A stretch of DNA of 64,000 nt from Hymenobacter sp. UV11 (GCF_004684095.1 NZ_SRII01000018.1:1-64000), one strand, 5' to 3'. Shown: positions 39,062 to 47,833, counted from the stretch's first letter. The notes: generated by a model from the sequence alone, not told the origin. Made by a program: numbers and translations.

Positions 39062-41389
39062 TTACTTCTTGCCGGCGTTTTTCTTCTTCCACGCTTTGTA
39101 GCTCTTAATCATCTCGGCGCACGTCGCCGCGTCGGTGGCCTTCGCCTCGTCCTCGGTAACACCTGGCTTAAACTTGGCTTTCACCTCCCCATCGGAGACA
39201 TACAGGCCCCACTCATTTTTGCCGATGGTGTACTTGCCCACGGTGGCCAGCACGTCTTTTGCTGCCTGCTCCTGGGCCTTGGTAATGAAGCCTACCGCCT
39301 GCACCGATGTAATCTCAGCTGCGGCGGTGCCCTCCGGGGCGTTGAAGTACTTCTCGTTCCACTTGATGTAAACGCCCTTTGGCCCCTGGCCAACCACTAC
39401 CGGCTTGCCCTGGTGCTGGCCCACCTCGCGGGGGGCGGTCTGCCGGCGCTGGGTAATGAGGGCCTGCGCCTGGGCCTCGCTCAGCGTGGCATGGTTGGTG
39501 CCTTCGGGAATGTTATAGTATTTCTCGGCGTGGAGAATGTACGGGCCGTTTTTGCCGCTGCCAATCAACATTTCGGTTCCCTCGAACTGGCCAACGAGTC
39601 GCTTTTGCAGCTCGGCGCGGTCGGGGGTAATCTCGTTGGCCTTGGCTACCCAATCCAGCAAATTCTTGTCAAACATCGGCACGAACTGCTGGTACGTCTG
39701 CGTCCCTGCGGCTATCTTATCAAAGATGGCTTCGCAGCCAGCCGTGAATTTATAGTCCATGATTTTGGGGAAATTCAGCTCTAGGAACTCGGTTACTTGG
39801 GTGCCGGTGGCCGTAGGCAACAGCTTGTCCTTATCAGCGCCCAACGTCTCGTTTTTCGTGCTGGTGGTTAGCTGGCCGTTCTGCCACGTTAGCACCTGGC
39901 TAGTGAGCTTCTTGCCGGCGACGCTGCCGGTGTCGATGTACTGGCGGGCAAAAATGGTCTTTAGAATCGACGCATAGGTACTCGGTCGGCCAATGCCCCG
40001 CTTTTCCAAATCGGCTACAATGGTGGCCTCATTGTAGCGTTTGGCGGGGCGGGCATAGCTTTGGCGGGCCTCCAACTTAACGAGCGTAAGCGCCTCGCCT
40101 TCTTCGACGGGGTTTTTCAGCGTGGTTTCGTCCTCGTCGGCTCCTTCCTCCCCTTCATCCTCGCCCTCCTGGTACGCGGCCAAGTAGCCAATTTGGGTTA
40201 GGACGCGGGTTGAACTGGTGTAGGTGTCGGCGGCATCAGCACCTGGAGCTAAAGTTATCGTGGTCTGGTCGTACTGCGCTGAAACCATCTGCGACGCCAC
40301 GGCGCGGGTGTAAATCAGCCGGTAAAGGGCCTGCTCGTCGGGCGTGTCGCCGGCTGTGGAATTTTCCCAATGGGTCGGCCGGATGGCTTCGTGGGCTTCC
40401 TGCGCCCCGTCTTTGTTCTTAGTCTGGCGGGCTTGGAACTGGCCGGCCCCGAACTGCGCGGTAATCTGCACCTCGGCTTGCTGGGTGGCTTCCTCGCCAA
40501 GATTCACGCTGTCGGTACGGATATAGGTAATGTGGCCTTCCTCAAATAGCTTTTGGGCCAAATCCGATACCTTTTGCACTTTGAATTTCAGCTTTTTTAC
40601 GCCCTCCTGTTGAAGTGTCGATGTGCTGAAAGCGGGCTGGGGCTGGCGTTCCACCGGCTTCTTCTCGACGCTCACAACGCCAAAGCTGCTGCGGCCCACC
40701 TGCTGCAAATACGCCTGGCCCTCGGCTAGCGTGGTGAAAGGCTCGGCGGTGCGGCGGGCCTTGAACTGCTCCCCGTGGGCGGTCTGCACGGTGGCCACTA
40801 CCGGCACGGTGAAGCGGTCAGCAAACTGCTGAATCTCGCGCTCCCGTTCGACTATCAGGCGCACGGCGACCGACTGCACCCGGCCGGCGCTCAGGCCCTG
40901 GGCAATTTTGCGGCTTAGTACCGGGCTCACGGTAAAGCCCACCAGTCTATCTACTGCCCGTCGACCCTCCTGGGCGTGAACGAGCGGTATATCAATCAAG
41001 CGCGGGGCGGCTAGGGCTGCCTTAATGGCCTTCTCGGTAATTTCCTGGAAGGTTACGCGCTTCGTCGTGCGTGGGTCAAGGCCCAACACCTGGCATAGAT
41101 GCCACGAAATAGCCTCGCCCTCGCGGTCGGGGTCGGTGGCCAAGTACACGTTGCCCGGCCCTACGGCCTTGGTCTTGGCCCGCAGGTTGGCTACCACGTC
41201 TTTCTTATCGGGACTAATGCCGTAGATGAGCGCGTGGCCGTGCTCCCGGTCAACGCCGATGCTGCCGGTTTCCTTATCCACTACGAGGTCGCGGATATGG
41301 CCCACCGAAGCGGCTACCTCATAATCCGGCCCGGCGTAACCCTTGATTTTCTTAATCTTATTCGGGCTTTCTACGATGATAAGCTTCAT
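39062..41389 (-). CDS. topA: DNA topoisomerase I (type IA)
   Basis: A complete 775-aa topoisomerase. The N-terminal TOPRIM is MKLIIVESPNKIKKI with the DxDxE region LATDPDREGEAISWH. SAGRVQSVAVRLI follows, then the active-site Tyr in HITYIRTDS. The C-terminus carries three repeated modules (GSGKNGPYIL, GQGPKGVYIKW, IGKNEWGLYVS) in place of zinc fingers, and a Lys-rich tail. It relaxes negative supercoils or decatenates DNA. Plasmid-borne copies are known to aid replication and transfer. An acidic insert (EGEDEGEEGADEDE) lies in the middle. Confidence 0.93.
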   Translation of the reverse strand: MKLIIVESPNKIKKIKGYAGPDYEVAASVGHIRDLVVDKETGSIGVDREHGHALIYGISPDKKDVVANLRAKTKAVGPGNVYLATDPDREGEAISWHLCQVLGLDPRTTKRVTFQEITEKAIKAALAAPRLIDIPLVHAQEGRRAVDRLVGFTVSPVLSRKIAQGLSAGRVQSVAVRLIVEREREIQQFADRFTVPVVATVQTAHGEQFKARRTAEPFTTLAEGQAYLQQVGRSSFGVVSVEKKPVERQPQPAFSTSTLQQEGVKKLKFKVQKVSDLAQKLFEEGHITYIRTDSVNLGEEATQQAEVQITAQFGAGQFQARQTKNKDGAQEAHEAIRPTHWENSTAGDTPDEQALYRLIYTRAVASQMVSAQYDQTTITLAPGADAADTYTSSTRVLTQIGYLAAYQEGEDEGEEGADEDETTLKNPVEEGEALTLVKLEARQSYARPAKRYNEATIVADLEKRGIGRPSTYASILKTIFARQYIDTGSVAGKKLTSQVLTWQNGQLTTSTKNETLGADKDKLLPTATGTQVTEFLELNFPKIMDYKFTAGCEAIFDKIAAGTQTYQQFVPMFDKNLLDWVAKANEITPDRAELQKRLVGQFEGTEMLIGSGKNGPYILHAEKYYNIPEGTNHATLSEAQAQALITQRRQTAPREVGQHQGKPVVVGQGPKGVYIKWNEKYFNAPEGTAAAEITSVQAVGFITKAQEQAAKDVLATVGKYTIGKNEWGLYVSDGEVKAKFKPGVTEDEAKATDAATCAEMIKSYKAWKKKNAGKK

Positions 41390-41404
41390 AATTTGTGGGT
41401 GGGA

Positions 41405-42088
41405 CTAGTGAAATGTGAACGATGATGCGTAGTCGTAACCGTCGCTCAGCGTGATTTTGGTAAATCCTTTCTCGTGCCATTCATCGAGGGTATGCCCGGC
41501 CAGCCCGCCACCAACTTGCAGCTTCCGCGCCCAAACAGCGCTGAATAGCGCGTATTCCAAGGTTAGGTGCGTAGCATCCTGACCGCTGGTGCTCACCTTA
41601 ATATCTAGGTTGTTGTCTAGAAAGTCGTTGCGTATGGTTTTGGCGTAGCTCACGCGCTCCTGCCGGGCCTGCCGGGCACTGGCCGCGTCGTGAACTGCTT
41701 GCTGGGCTGCGTCTTGTTTGTCGGCTACGGCCTGGCTGCGCACTTGTCGGGCGTGAAGCTTTTTCCACTCACCGGCACGAGCTTTCAGCTTTTCAAGAAA
41801 CAGCTTGTTAACCGATGGGTCGGAAAAGTACACTACTCGCTCTCCGGCCTGGATTGACTTTAGCCCCTGGGCGCTCAGCTTACCTAGCGTTTCCTCTATG
41901 TATTCGGATGAATTGGCCTGGCCTAGCTGCTTTGCCTTTACGGCCTCGTACTCCTTAATCAGCTCGTTATGCTGGGCAACCTCAGCTTGTGACGGGGCCG
42001 GCTGGGCCTGGGCCTCGGGTTTTCGTTTTTGCTCCGAACAACCTGCACAAACGAGTAAGCCAAAGGATAGTAGTAATGCTGATTTCAT
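41405..42088 (-). CDS. Lipoprotein, 227 aa
   Basis: Signal peptide MKSALLLSFGLLVCAGCSEQ (lipobox CAGC). The body is helical and Lys/Gln/Ala-rich (about residues 40-160, likely coiled coil), with a small C-terminal domain. It overlaps the next upstream gene by 4 bp (ATGA), so translation is coupled. First of four small envelope-type genes (41.4-43.1 kb). Possibly an exclusion or envelope factor. Confidence 0.6.
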   Translation of the reverse strand: MKSALLLSFGLLVCAGCSEQKRKPEAQAQPAPSQAEVAQHNELIKEYEAVKAKQLGQANSSEYIEETLGKLSAQGLKSIQAGERVVYFSDPSVNKLFLEKLKARAGEWKKLHARQVRSQAVADKQDAAQQAVHDAASARQARQERVSYAKTIRNDFLDNNLDIKVSTSGQDATHLTLEYALFSAVWARKLQVGGGLAGHTLDEWHEKGFTKITLSDGYDYASSFTFH

Positions 42089-42375
42089 GAATTATCGGTT
42101 GGAAATGGAGTTGGAATCGCTGAAATGGAGAAGGGCCAGGGCCACTCAGGATGCAGCCAGCGCAAGAAGTAGACCGTGGCCACGGCTAGGACAATCAAGA
42201 AGATGATGAACCACTGGCTTAGGCGGCTGCGGTGCTCTATCTGCCGAAGGGCGGGGGCTAGCAGCTCATTGCCACGCTGGCCGGCATCGTGTAGGGCTTG
42301 GCCCATCGCATCGAGGGGCGCGGGCGGAAGCACCGGCAAGGGCCGGGGCTGGCGGCGGCGGGCTAAGAATTTCAT
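42085..42375 (-). CDS. Small single-pass membrane protein, 96 aa
   Basis: A basic N-terminus (KFLARRRQPRPL), a soluble helix, then one membrane helix (about residues 54-72: QWFIIFLIVLAVATVYFL). Coupled to the lipoprotein gene by a 4-bp overlap. No family recognised. Confidence 0.55.
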   Translation of the reverse strand: MKFLARRRQPRPLPVLPPAPLDAMGQALHDAGQRGNELLAPALRQIEHRSRLSQWFIIFLIVLAVATVYFLRWLHPEWPWPFSISAIPTPFPTDNS

Positions 42376-42389
42376 GCGCGGGGCCTGGC

Positions 42390-42626
42390 TTAGAAAGGGT
42401 AGAATAGATAGCCAGCGTAGCCAAGAATGGCTGCAACGGCCACCATGAGTAACCAGAAGATGCGCCCGTCGTGCCGGTTGGTGGTGGCACTCTTTTGGGC
42501 CTGCTGCATCAGTTCGTCGCTTCGCCGGTTGGTTGCTTTCAGTTTGAGGTCGGCCACAACAAGTGCGGCTGAATTGGCTACAATCTGTTCGGCTAGCTGT
42601 TCGGGGGTGGGGCGGTCGGTGTTCAT
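42390..42626 (-). CDS. Small tail-anchored membrane protein, 78 aa
   Basis: A helical, likely coiled-coil N-terminal part (EQLAEQIVANSAALVVADL) and a C-terminal membrane helix (IFWLLMVAVAAILGYAGYLF). It overlaps the 161-aa gene by 4 bp and precedes the 96-aa gene by 14 bp; part of the same unit. Confidence 0.55.
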   Translation of the reverse strand: MNTDRPTPEQLAEQIVANSAALVVADLKLKATNRRSDELMQQAQKSATTNRHDGRIFWLLMVAVAAILGYAGYLFYPF

Positions 42627-43108
42627 CTAACCTTGCTGGTAACGGCGGCTGCTTTCGGTGCCGGCGCGGGCGCCAGTGCCCGCCAAACCTGGGCCGGGGC
42701 CTGGCCGTTGCTCAACTGCACCACCAACGCGGCCATGTCCTCTTGATTGAGCATATCCCGGCGCGGCTCAACAAAGCGGACTCCATCGAACAAATCCCGT
42801 TCTCCGTGCCCGAAATGCACGGCGTACACGTTTTCGTAGTTGTCGGAATAGGCATAGCGGGTGAACAGCGTAAGCGAGCTGGGCTCAATGTTGTACTCCT
42901 GGCAAACCTTGGCGGCTAGCGTAATGTGGCACTGCATCAAGCCAATCAAGGCGGGCTGCTGCAACGTCTGCGGCAACTCAGTGGCCACGGCCCACCCCCG
43001 GCCGGGATGAACAACGAGTTCGCAACGGGTCGGCTGGCGCTTCACGTCGTCGTAAAGATGAAATGGCAGGACGTGGGTAACGTCGGCCAACAGATGCAGG
43101 CTGTTCAT
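42623..43108 (-). CDS. Hypothetical protein, 161 aa
   Basis: A soluble protein (MNSLHLLADVTHVLPFHLYDD...) of mixed alpha/beta type ending in an Ala/Pro/Lys tail. It is the first gene of the four-gene unit running to the lipoprotein. No motif recognised. Confidence 0.52.
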   Translation of the reverse strand: MNSLHLLADVTHVLPFHLYDDVKRQPTRCELVVHPGRGWAVATELPQTLQQPALIGLMQCHITLAAKVCQEYNIEPSSLTLFTRYAYSDNYENVYAVHFGHGERDLFDGVRFVEPRRDMLNQEDMAALVVQLSNGQAPAQVWRALAPAPAPKAAAVTSKVR

Positions 43109-43141
43109 AGGAAAGGGGACGGAAAAGGATTGTGGGATAGA

Positions 43142-43402
43142 TTAGGGCAGGCGCACTAGCCACCCCTGGCGCTGGAAGCTCTCGCGCAGTTCGTCGGCGC
43201 TCACGTCCTCCCCGGTGAATTGCAGCCACTGGGCTACGGTTTCAAGGTCGGGGGCTTCGGCTAGAAAAGTGTTCGGCGTGGGTAGCGCCTCGGCGGCGGC
43301 GATGCGCTGGGCCTCGTCCGGGTAGCGAAGCAATAGCTCGGCCATCTGATAGAGCATCGACCGGATGCCGGTAGGGGCTACATACTCGGGTAGGATGCTC
43401 AT
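43142..43402 (-). CDS. Hypothetical protein, 86 aa
   Basis: A small helical protein (MSILPEYVAPTGIRSMLYQ...). The ATG at 43402 is chosen since the longer frame overlaps the HTH gene. It ends near WLVRLP. It starts 8 bp after the HTH-like gene's stop, so probably co-transcribed. Confidence 0.5.
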   Translation of the reverse strand: MSILPEYVAPTGIRSMLYQMAELLLRYPDEAQRIAAAEALPTPNTFLAEAPDLETVAQWLQFTGEDVSADELRESFQRQGWLVRLP

Positions 43403-43409
43403 AAAGGCG

Positions 43410-43682
43410 CTAGTGCTGACGAGCTGGCCGGCCCAAGACGGGTGCGGGCGGCTCAATCGGGTTTTTGATTTGGTGCTCAGCCAGCGCCGTTACCACCGTA
43501 AGGTCAACGCCGGCTAAGCCTGCAACCTTCAGCAACTCGCCCACGGTGAACGTGGCCGGGTCTTGCATCCGAGTAAGCAGGGTGCGCGGGTTAATTTCAA
43601 GCGCCTTGGCTGTTTTGCCGCGCTCACCTAGCGAGTGAATAAGTTCGGCTAGGGTGTCGAAGGGGACTTTTTTAGTCGGCAT
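43410..43682 (-). CDS. Small HTH-like protein, 90 aa
   Basis: The middle (DTLAELIHSLGERGKTAKALEINPRTLLTRMQDPATFTVGELLKV; helices and turn spread over residues 6-50) has the layout of a Cro/CI-like helix-turn-helix, though the match is weak. The ATG at 43682 (MPTKKVPF). It could regulate the surrounding small-gene unit. Confidence 0.45.
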   Translation of the reverse strand: MPTKKVPFDTLAELIHSLGERGKTAKALEINPRTLLTRMQDPATFTVGELLKVAGLAGVDLTVVTALAEHQIKNPIEPPAPVLGRPARQH

Positions 43683-43767
43683 TTTGCAGAAGATTTGGGG
43701 CCAATGAGGCGGTAAAAATGTATGTATTTTTCGCAACATTACGGCCCCTTCGCTGCACGGTTCTAAA

Positions 43768-44112
43768 CTATTCGGAAAAGGGCGGCGCACTGACCGGGGC
43801 GGGGGCGTTCCAATCGCGGTAGCGGGTGGTATTGCGGTCGGCAATGATGGCCAGTCGCTCGGCCTGGTCGTCGCGCTTTAGCCAGACGTGGTTGCTGCCG
43901 CTGTGGACGGTGTAGCCCTCCCCCATCACCTCGCGGGCCTGGCCGGCGAACTCGCGCAGGTCGCCCACGTCGGGTGCGGCCTGGATAAGCTGCCGTAGCT
44001 GCTCTAGGCGCTGGGCTTCGGCTTCGTCGGCCGGTTGTTGCTCCACGGCAAGATAAGCCAACTGCGGGGCGAAAACAGGGGTAAACGGGGCGTTTTGACG
44101 AGTGGTGCTCAT
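43768..44112 (-). CDS. Hypothetical protein, 114 aa
   Basis: A soluble protein (MSTTRQNAPFTPVF...) with a helical middle and a C-terminal part containing YTVHSGSNHVWLKRDD. The motif TTTTTTCCCTTTTGTTC (minus sense, 44121-44137) lies 8 bp upstream of its ATG. Function unknown. Confidence 0.5.
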   Translation of the reverse strand: MSTTRQNAPFTPVFAPQLAYLAVEQQPADEAEAQRLEQLRQLIQAAPDVGDLREFAGQAREVMGEGYTVHSGSNHVWLKRDDQAERLAIIADRNTTRYRDWNAPAPVSAPPFSE

Positions 44113-44137
44113 GGTAAAAGGAACAAAAGGGAAAAAA

Positions 44138-44479
44138 CTACTCGCCCTGGGGTGGCAAGCCGGCCAACGTTTTAGAAATGTGCATCACCTGGGCGAAGTG
44201 GAACGCCTCACCGAAAAGCCCACGGCGGTAGTCGGCGGCGAGCTGGCCCACGTCGGAAAATCGGTAGTCGAGGCCCGTATCACCTAGCGGCAATAAAAAC
44301 TGGTCGGCCTCCTGGGCACTAAAGCCCCCAACGTTGCTGCCATTGCTCAGTAGCAGGCTTACACCGGGGCGGGCCTGCGGCCCATCAATGAAGGTGTAGG
44401 TTTCGTAAATGATGCCTACGGCCTGGTCCCGCGCATAATACACGGCTTCGCCTACGGCTAGATTATGGGGCATTTCCAT
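44138..44479 (-). CDS. Hypothetical protein, 113 aa
   Basis: A beta-rich small protein (GEAVYYARDQAVGIIYETYTF, VSLLLSNGSNVGGFSAQEAD, VGQLAADYRRG). The mix of conserved-looking Gly/Asn turns suggests a real folded domain of the type common on Bacteroidetes plasmids. ATG at 44479 (or 44473). It is 17 bp downstream (minus sense) of the preceding gene, with a CAATTG palindrome between. Function unknown. Confidence 0.52.
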   Translation of the reverse strand: MEMPHNLAVGEAVYYARDQAVGIIYETYTFIDGPQARPGVSLLLSNGSNVGGFSAQEADQFLLPLGDTGLDYRFSDVGQLAADYRRGLFGEAFHFAQVMHISKTLAGLPPQGE

Positions 44480-44496
44480 TGGGTAAAAGGTACTTT

Positions 44497-44784
44497 TTAC
44501 AATTGCAAAATATACTGGCCGCCCTGTTCCTCGCGGGTCATTCGCAAGCCTTCGCGGGCAATCGAACGAGTAGCTTTCACAAGCTTAACTAGGGCCTCGT
44601 ACCCCTCGGGCGTGTCAATTTCTATTGCTAGCCGCTCGGCTACTTCCTCGGCCAGCACCTCGGAATTAATGCCTTTGTCGCGCTGCTGCATCAGCACCTC
44701 CACGTCGGTAATGGCGGCAATTATCCGGCTGCGGTAGGCGTTCCACGTCGGGCTTTGGATGGTGGGGGCTTCGCTGGCTTTCAT
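44497..44784 (-). CDS. Hypothetical protein, 95 aa
   Basis: A helical soluble protein (MKASEAPTIQSPTWNAYRS...). The stop codon lies inside a CAATTG palindrome (44494-44510). It overlaps the upstream 85-aa gene by 4 bp (ATGA coupling). No family recognised. Confidence 0.5.
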   Translation of the reverse strand: MKASEAPTIQSPTWNAYRSRIIAAITDVEVLMQQRDKGINSEVLAEEVAERLAIEIDTPEGYEALVKLVKATRSIAREGLRMTREEQGGQYILQL

Positions 44785-45038
44785 GATACAAGCACTTGGG
44801 CGGGGGCCTGGTCTAGCGCCTCCCATAAGGTTAAAACATCGGATTCAGCTTGTTTTACTTGGTTGCTGGCACTCTCTGAGCACTGCTCTAGCTGGTCTAA
44901 GTAGTGCCGACGGTCCCACCCCGCCCCCCACTGGTGGCCTCCGGCCCGGCTGTAAGCTTTTGCGGCGCGTTTAGCCTCGCGGCGGGCTTTCAAAAGCACA
45001 TTTACGGCGCTGTGTAGGGCTTTCAGGTCAGCATCCAT
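44781..45038 (-). CDS. Hypothetical helical protein, 85 aa
   Basis: Ala/Lys/Arg-rich helices (VLLKARREAKRAAKAYS) and a coiled region (NQVKQAESDVLTLWEALDQ). Coupled by a 4-bp overlap to the next gene. Function unknown. Confidence 0.48.
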   Translation of the reverse strand: MDADLKALHSAVNVLLKARREAKRAAKAYSRAGGHQWGAGWDRRHYLDQLEQCSESASNQVKQAESDVLTLWEALDQAPAQVLVS

Positions 45039-45089
45039 TGGGGGCGGGTTGGGGTTATCGGGATAAACGAGCGGGCATTTTTACCTTGA

Positions 45090-45383
45090 TTACCAGACTG
45101 TTAGGCCGTTGCCCTGGTTGAAAGATTCATCCAACCAAAGGCGCTCATACAGGCCCTCCGGGGCCTCAATGCCCAATTTTTCCAACTCGTCGGCTACCGC
45201 GTCCACGTCGGGTAACCCGCCCCCGCGCTCCATCAAGCAGGTATAAAGTACCTCGCGCTCAGCCGGGGCCTCCGCAACTGCCCAAACGGTTAGGTGCTGG
45301 TGCTGCAAAGGGCGGTCCCATCCACACTGTACTTGCACTTGCTGGCCAGTGCTGGCGGTCGTTGAAAAATGGTGCTGGCTCAT
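45090..45383 (-). CDS. Hypothetical protein, 97 aa, behind repeated control region B
   Basis: A soluble protein (MSQHHFSTTASTGQQVQVQ...). The ATG at 45383 is preferred to a TTG at 45389. It lies directly behind control-region copy B, so it should be co-regulated with ardC, the DUF932 gene and the other members. Start of a minus-strand group running to about 43.1 kb. No family recognised; a candidate anti-defence or establishment protein by context only. Confidence 0.52.
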   Translation of the reverse strand: MSQHHFSTTASTGQQVQVQCGWDRPLQHQHLTVWAVAEAPAEREVLYTCLMERGGGLPDVDAVADELEKLGIEAPEGLYERLWLDESFNQGNGLTVW

Positions 45384-45488
45384 AGTCAAAAAGTGCTTTC
45401 TGAATGTGTTACTGATACTTATTAAACGTTAAATCACGGCTTAATGTTGCATAAAATACATCTTTATTTACGTATTTTTTACATCTTT
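45384..45488 (-). promoter_or_regulatory. Repeated control region, copy B
   Basis: Shares TACTTATTAAACG, AATGTTGCATAAAATACA and CTTTATTTACGTA...TTTTTACATCTTTT with the other copies. Placed immediately upstream of the 97-aa gene. Confidence 0.75.
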
Positions 45489-45496
45489 TAAGGCAC

Positions 45497-45760
45497 TTAA
45501 AACAGGGGTAATTGGCTTTTGACGGGGCCGGGTACTACCGGCGTTGCGGGGGCCTCGTCCCATGTGGTAATGATGCGGCCGTACTTGGTCAATTCCTCCT
45601 GTTCCCAAACCGGGTGCGCGGCCTGGCGGCGCTGCTCGTGGGGCTGCACGAATGGCCCGCTGTGGCCGCTGGGGCGCTTGCAGTAGGTGCCGGCCTTGGC
45701 CTGGCACTGCGGGCAAACTACCTCCCGGTAGTCGTACCAATCGGGATTCATCTTGGCCAT
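45497..45760 (-). CDS. Small zinc-knuckle protein, 87 aa
   Basis: Near the N-terminus CPQCQAKAGTYCKRPSG then HSGPF..PHEQRR: the order C-x2-C, then C, then H with Arg after it, is that of the small zinc-finger domain common in phage and plasmid proteins, which probably binds nucleic acid. Ends in Pro/Leu-rich SQLPLF. It lies just upstream of control region B and 6 bp downstream of the 129-aa gene. Confidence 0.6.
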   Translation of the reverse strand: MAKMNPDWYDYREVVCPQCQAKAGTYCKRPSGHSGPFVQPHEQRRQAAHPVWEQEELTKYGRIITTWDEAPATPVVPGPVKSQLPLF

Positions 45761-45766
45761 AGAAGA

Positions 45767-46156
45767 CTAGAATAATTGGCTGGCTTGGGCGCTGGCGTAG
45801 GCTTTGCCGTTGCTGAGCACAACCGCAGTGGCGCTGTGAATCGGGGCCTGGTCCTCAACGCGGAAAAAGTGGCCGGCCTGGTAAGGGTTGTAGGATATGG
45901 GCTCGGTTGCCTCGGGCTGGGCGGCACTGGTGTAGATGCCGATGGCGTAGGCGTGAACATTTCGCTGGCGCTGGGCAAGCACCCGCTGGCGGGCGCTCTC
46001 GGTCACTTTGAAGCTCACGCCGCGAAGCTGCACCGTGGCAAGGTGGGCCACGACTAGCCCCCCAAACTGGACCGAAAAAAGGCCGTTTTTTAGGTTCCTA
46101 TATACTTTTACCTGCTGGCCTTCTAGGTCGATGGTAAGGGCTCGGGGGGCTGGCAT
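45767..46156 (-). CDS. Hypothetical protein, 129 aa
   Basis: A beta-rich soluble protein (MPAPRALTIDLEGQQVKVY, LFSVQFGGLVVAHLATVQL). The ATG at 46156 is chosen because the longer frame overlaps the upstream gene. Part of the minus-strand unit following control region C. No family recognised. Confidence 0.5.
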   Translation of the reverse strand: MPAPRALTIDLEGQQVKVYRNLKNGLFSVQFGGLVVAHLATVQLRGVSFKVTESARQRVLAQRQRNVHAYAIGIYTSAAQPEATEPISYNPYQAGHFFRVEDQAPIHSATAVVLSNGKAYASAQASQLF

Positions 46157-46166
46157 GGTGCGGCGC

Positions 46167-46523
46167 TTAGAGGTGGGTATCGTAGCCGGTAACCGACGTA
46201 AAGAGGGCGGGCAAGTCCTCGCCGTACACCATTTCAAAGGTCTGCTGGTGGCTAATTTTCGGCTCCCAATCGACTAGCACCTGGCGGTAAAATTCCACCT
46301 TGTAGGTGTCCGTGGGCATGAGCGTAATTTTTAGCCGGTTTACCTGAGCCTTGTTCTTGCGCAAATCCATGCGCAGCCAAGGGTTCGGGTTGTGCTCCGT
46401 CCGGCCCGCTGCCATCAGCTTATCGGCTCCGGTCATCACCAGAAACTTGTTGCCGCCTAGCTGCTGCAAGATGGTAACGGCTTCCTCTACTACTGCGGGT
46501 TTGGGGCTGGGCGTGGTGCTCAT
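46167..46523 (-). CDS. Hypothetical plasmid/phage-type protein, 118 aa, behind control region C
   Basis: The pattern LQQLGGNKFLVMTGADKLMA, then RMDLRKNKAQVNRLKITLMPTDTY followed by YKVEF, matches a small conserved family widespread on Bacteroidetes plasmids and phages whose role is unknown. It starts behind repeated control region C. It should be co-regulated with ardC. Confidence 0.6.
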   Translation of the reverse strand: MSTTPSPKPAVVEEAVTILQQLGGNKFLVMTGADKLMAAGRTEHNPNPWLRMDLRKNKAQVNRLKITLMPTDTYKVEFYRQVLVDWEPKISHQQTFEMVYGEDLPALFTSVTGYDTHL

Positions 46524-46636
46524 AAAAAGGGCTTTTTGATGCGTTGCTGATACATATTAAACGCAAAAGGCCCCTATAATGTTGCATAAAATACATCTTT
46601 ATTTAAGTAGTTTTTACATATTTATTTCTGGCACGG
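46524..46636 (-). promoter_or_regulatory. Repeated control region, copy C
   Basis: Contains TACATATTAAACGC, CCCCTATAATGTTGCATAAAA, CTTTATTTAAGTAGTTTTTA and TTCTGGCACGG, as in copies D and F. Immediately upstream of the 118-aa gene. Both dispersed motifs follow at 46645-46660 and 46662-46679, and a second palindrome at 46709-46724. Confidence 0.78.
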
Positions 46637-46786
46637 ATGATGGCTTTTTCCCTTTTGTTCCTTTTTACAATTGCAAAAAGGTGCGGCTTAGCCCACCTAC
46701 TTATTGCCTTTTTGCAATTGTAAATTCCTCTTGTTCCCGGCCCCGCCCGCCCTGGGTGCTCCCCCCCCCGCAGGGGGGGCGCTGCC

Positions 46787-47833
46787 CTATGCCAGCCAGC
46801 TACGCTCTGCGGCCTCAAATTCGCGGTCGGTGCTGTCCTGGCCGGGGTCGGCTAGCCATTGCATCTCGGCGGCGTAATACTCGCGGTCGGTTTCGTCGGG
46901 CGCGGCCACTGGCTCAACCACTGGCGCGGGCTGGGGGCTGCTGCCGGTGCTGCGGGTGCTCAGGGTCAGCTCGTCGCCAATTTGAGTGAGGCGCACGGCG
47001 TAGCCCTGCACGGTCAGGGCCTCGGCAAATCGCTCTAAGTCGCCGTGGCTGCTGTTGCTGCTCACGGTGTAGGTGCCGGCATTCTCGCCCCAACTCGTCT
47101 GCATATCGTACCGCTGGGCGCGGTGCCAGTTCTCGAACGCGGCGAACTGCTCGGCCAACGTTGGGGCCTGGCGCAAGTCCAGCGAGTTCAGGAAAAAGCC
47201 GTAAGCCGGCGAGTAGCTGCGGTGCTCGTGGATATACTTTGCCCCATAGCTCATGCGAAAGAGCTTGCCGGTGCTGTCTATGGTTGTGGGCTCCCGGTGA
47301 TACTCGTACATATCCTCTGAGCTGTTGTAGTGGCCGCTAATGAAAGGGGCGTACACCTGCTCTACCTGCTTGCGACTCGGCCCGTCCGTGTAGCGAATAT
47401 CCACGGCGTTGCCGTTGGCGAAGCTGTCAGATGTTACGCTGAACTTCACCCCTGGGAAGGCTATTTTCAGGGCCTCGCGGATAAGCTGCGCGGTTCCGGT
47501 TAGGGTGTAGCTGCGGCAAGTTACGTCGCCCTCCTGGCGGTCATGGAACGAGGTGCGGCCCTTCTTGCGGTCCTCACCTTTCATCGCGGCCACTTTGCCG
47601 GCCTGGGCCAGTAGCTCGATAATACGCTGCTCAGCCTGCGCCTCGTCCTTGGCGCTGTAATGCTTGGCGGGCTTGGCCTGCTTGCCATAAAAAACCGCAT
47701 AAGAAAACTGGTTGCCGTAGTGGCGTACGTAGCCCACGGCTACCGTGTCGGCTACTCCATCCACCTGCACCTGGCGGGCATTTTCGGTGAAATACTTGCG
47801 AAGTTGGGCGAGGTCTTGGCCGGTGGTTTTCAT
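46787..47833 (-). CDS. LPD29-domain protein, behind control region D
   Basis: A 348-aa protein. Residues about 115-180 (SYTLTGTAQLIREALKIAFP, then GVKFSVTSDSFANGNAVDI and RYTDGPSRKQVEQV) match the LPD29 domain, known from large polyvalent proteins of mobile elements that are injected with DNA. C-terminal short repeats of the type TDRE[YF].AAE..WLA occur twice. The ATG at 47833 (MKTTGQDLAQL) is preferred; the longer frame runs through the control region. Probably acts early in the recipient, but its target is unknown. Confidence 0.7.
   Translation of the reverse strand: MKTTGQDLAQLRKYFTENARQVQVDGVADTVAVGYVRHYGNQFSYAVFYGKQAKPAKHYSAKDEAQAEQRIIELLAQAGKVAAMKGEDRKKGRTSFHDRQEGDVTCRSYTLTGTAQLIREALKIAFPGVKFSVTSDSFANGNAVDIRYTDGPSRKQVEQVYAPFISGHYNSSEDMYEYHREPTTIDSTGKLFRMSYGAKYIHEHRSYSPAYGFFLNSLDLRQAPTLAEQFAAFENWHRAQRYDMQTSWGENAGTYTVSSNSSHGDLERFAEALTVQGYAVRLTQIGDELTLSTRSTGSSPQPAPVVEPVAAPDETDREYYAAEMQWLADPGQDSTDREFEAAERSWLA

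Noticed and set aside
46758..46782. C-run/G-run hairpin as the terminator of the LPD29 gene
   Set aside because: CCCCCCC GCA GGGGGGG can fold, but no T-run follows on the minus strand. Kept only as a possible structure.
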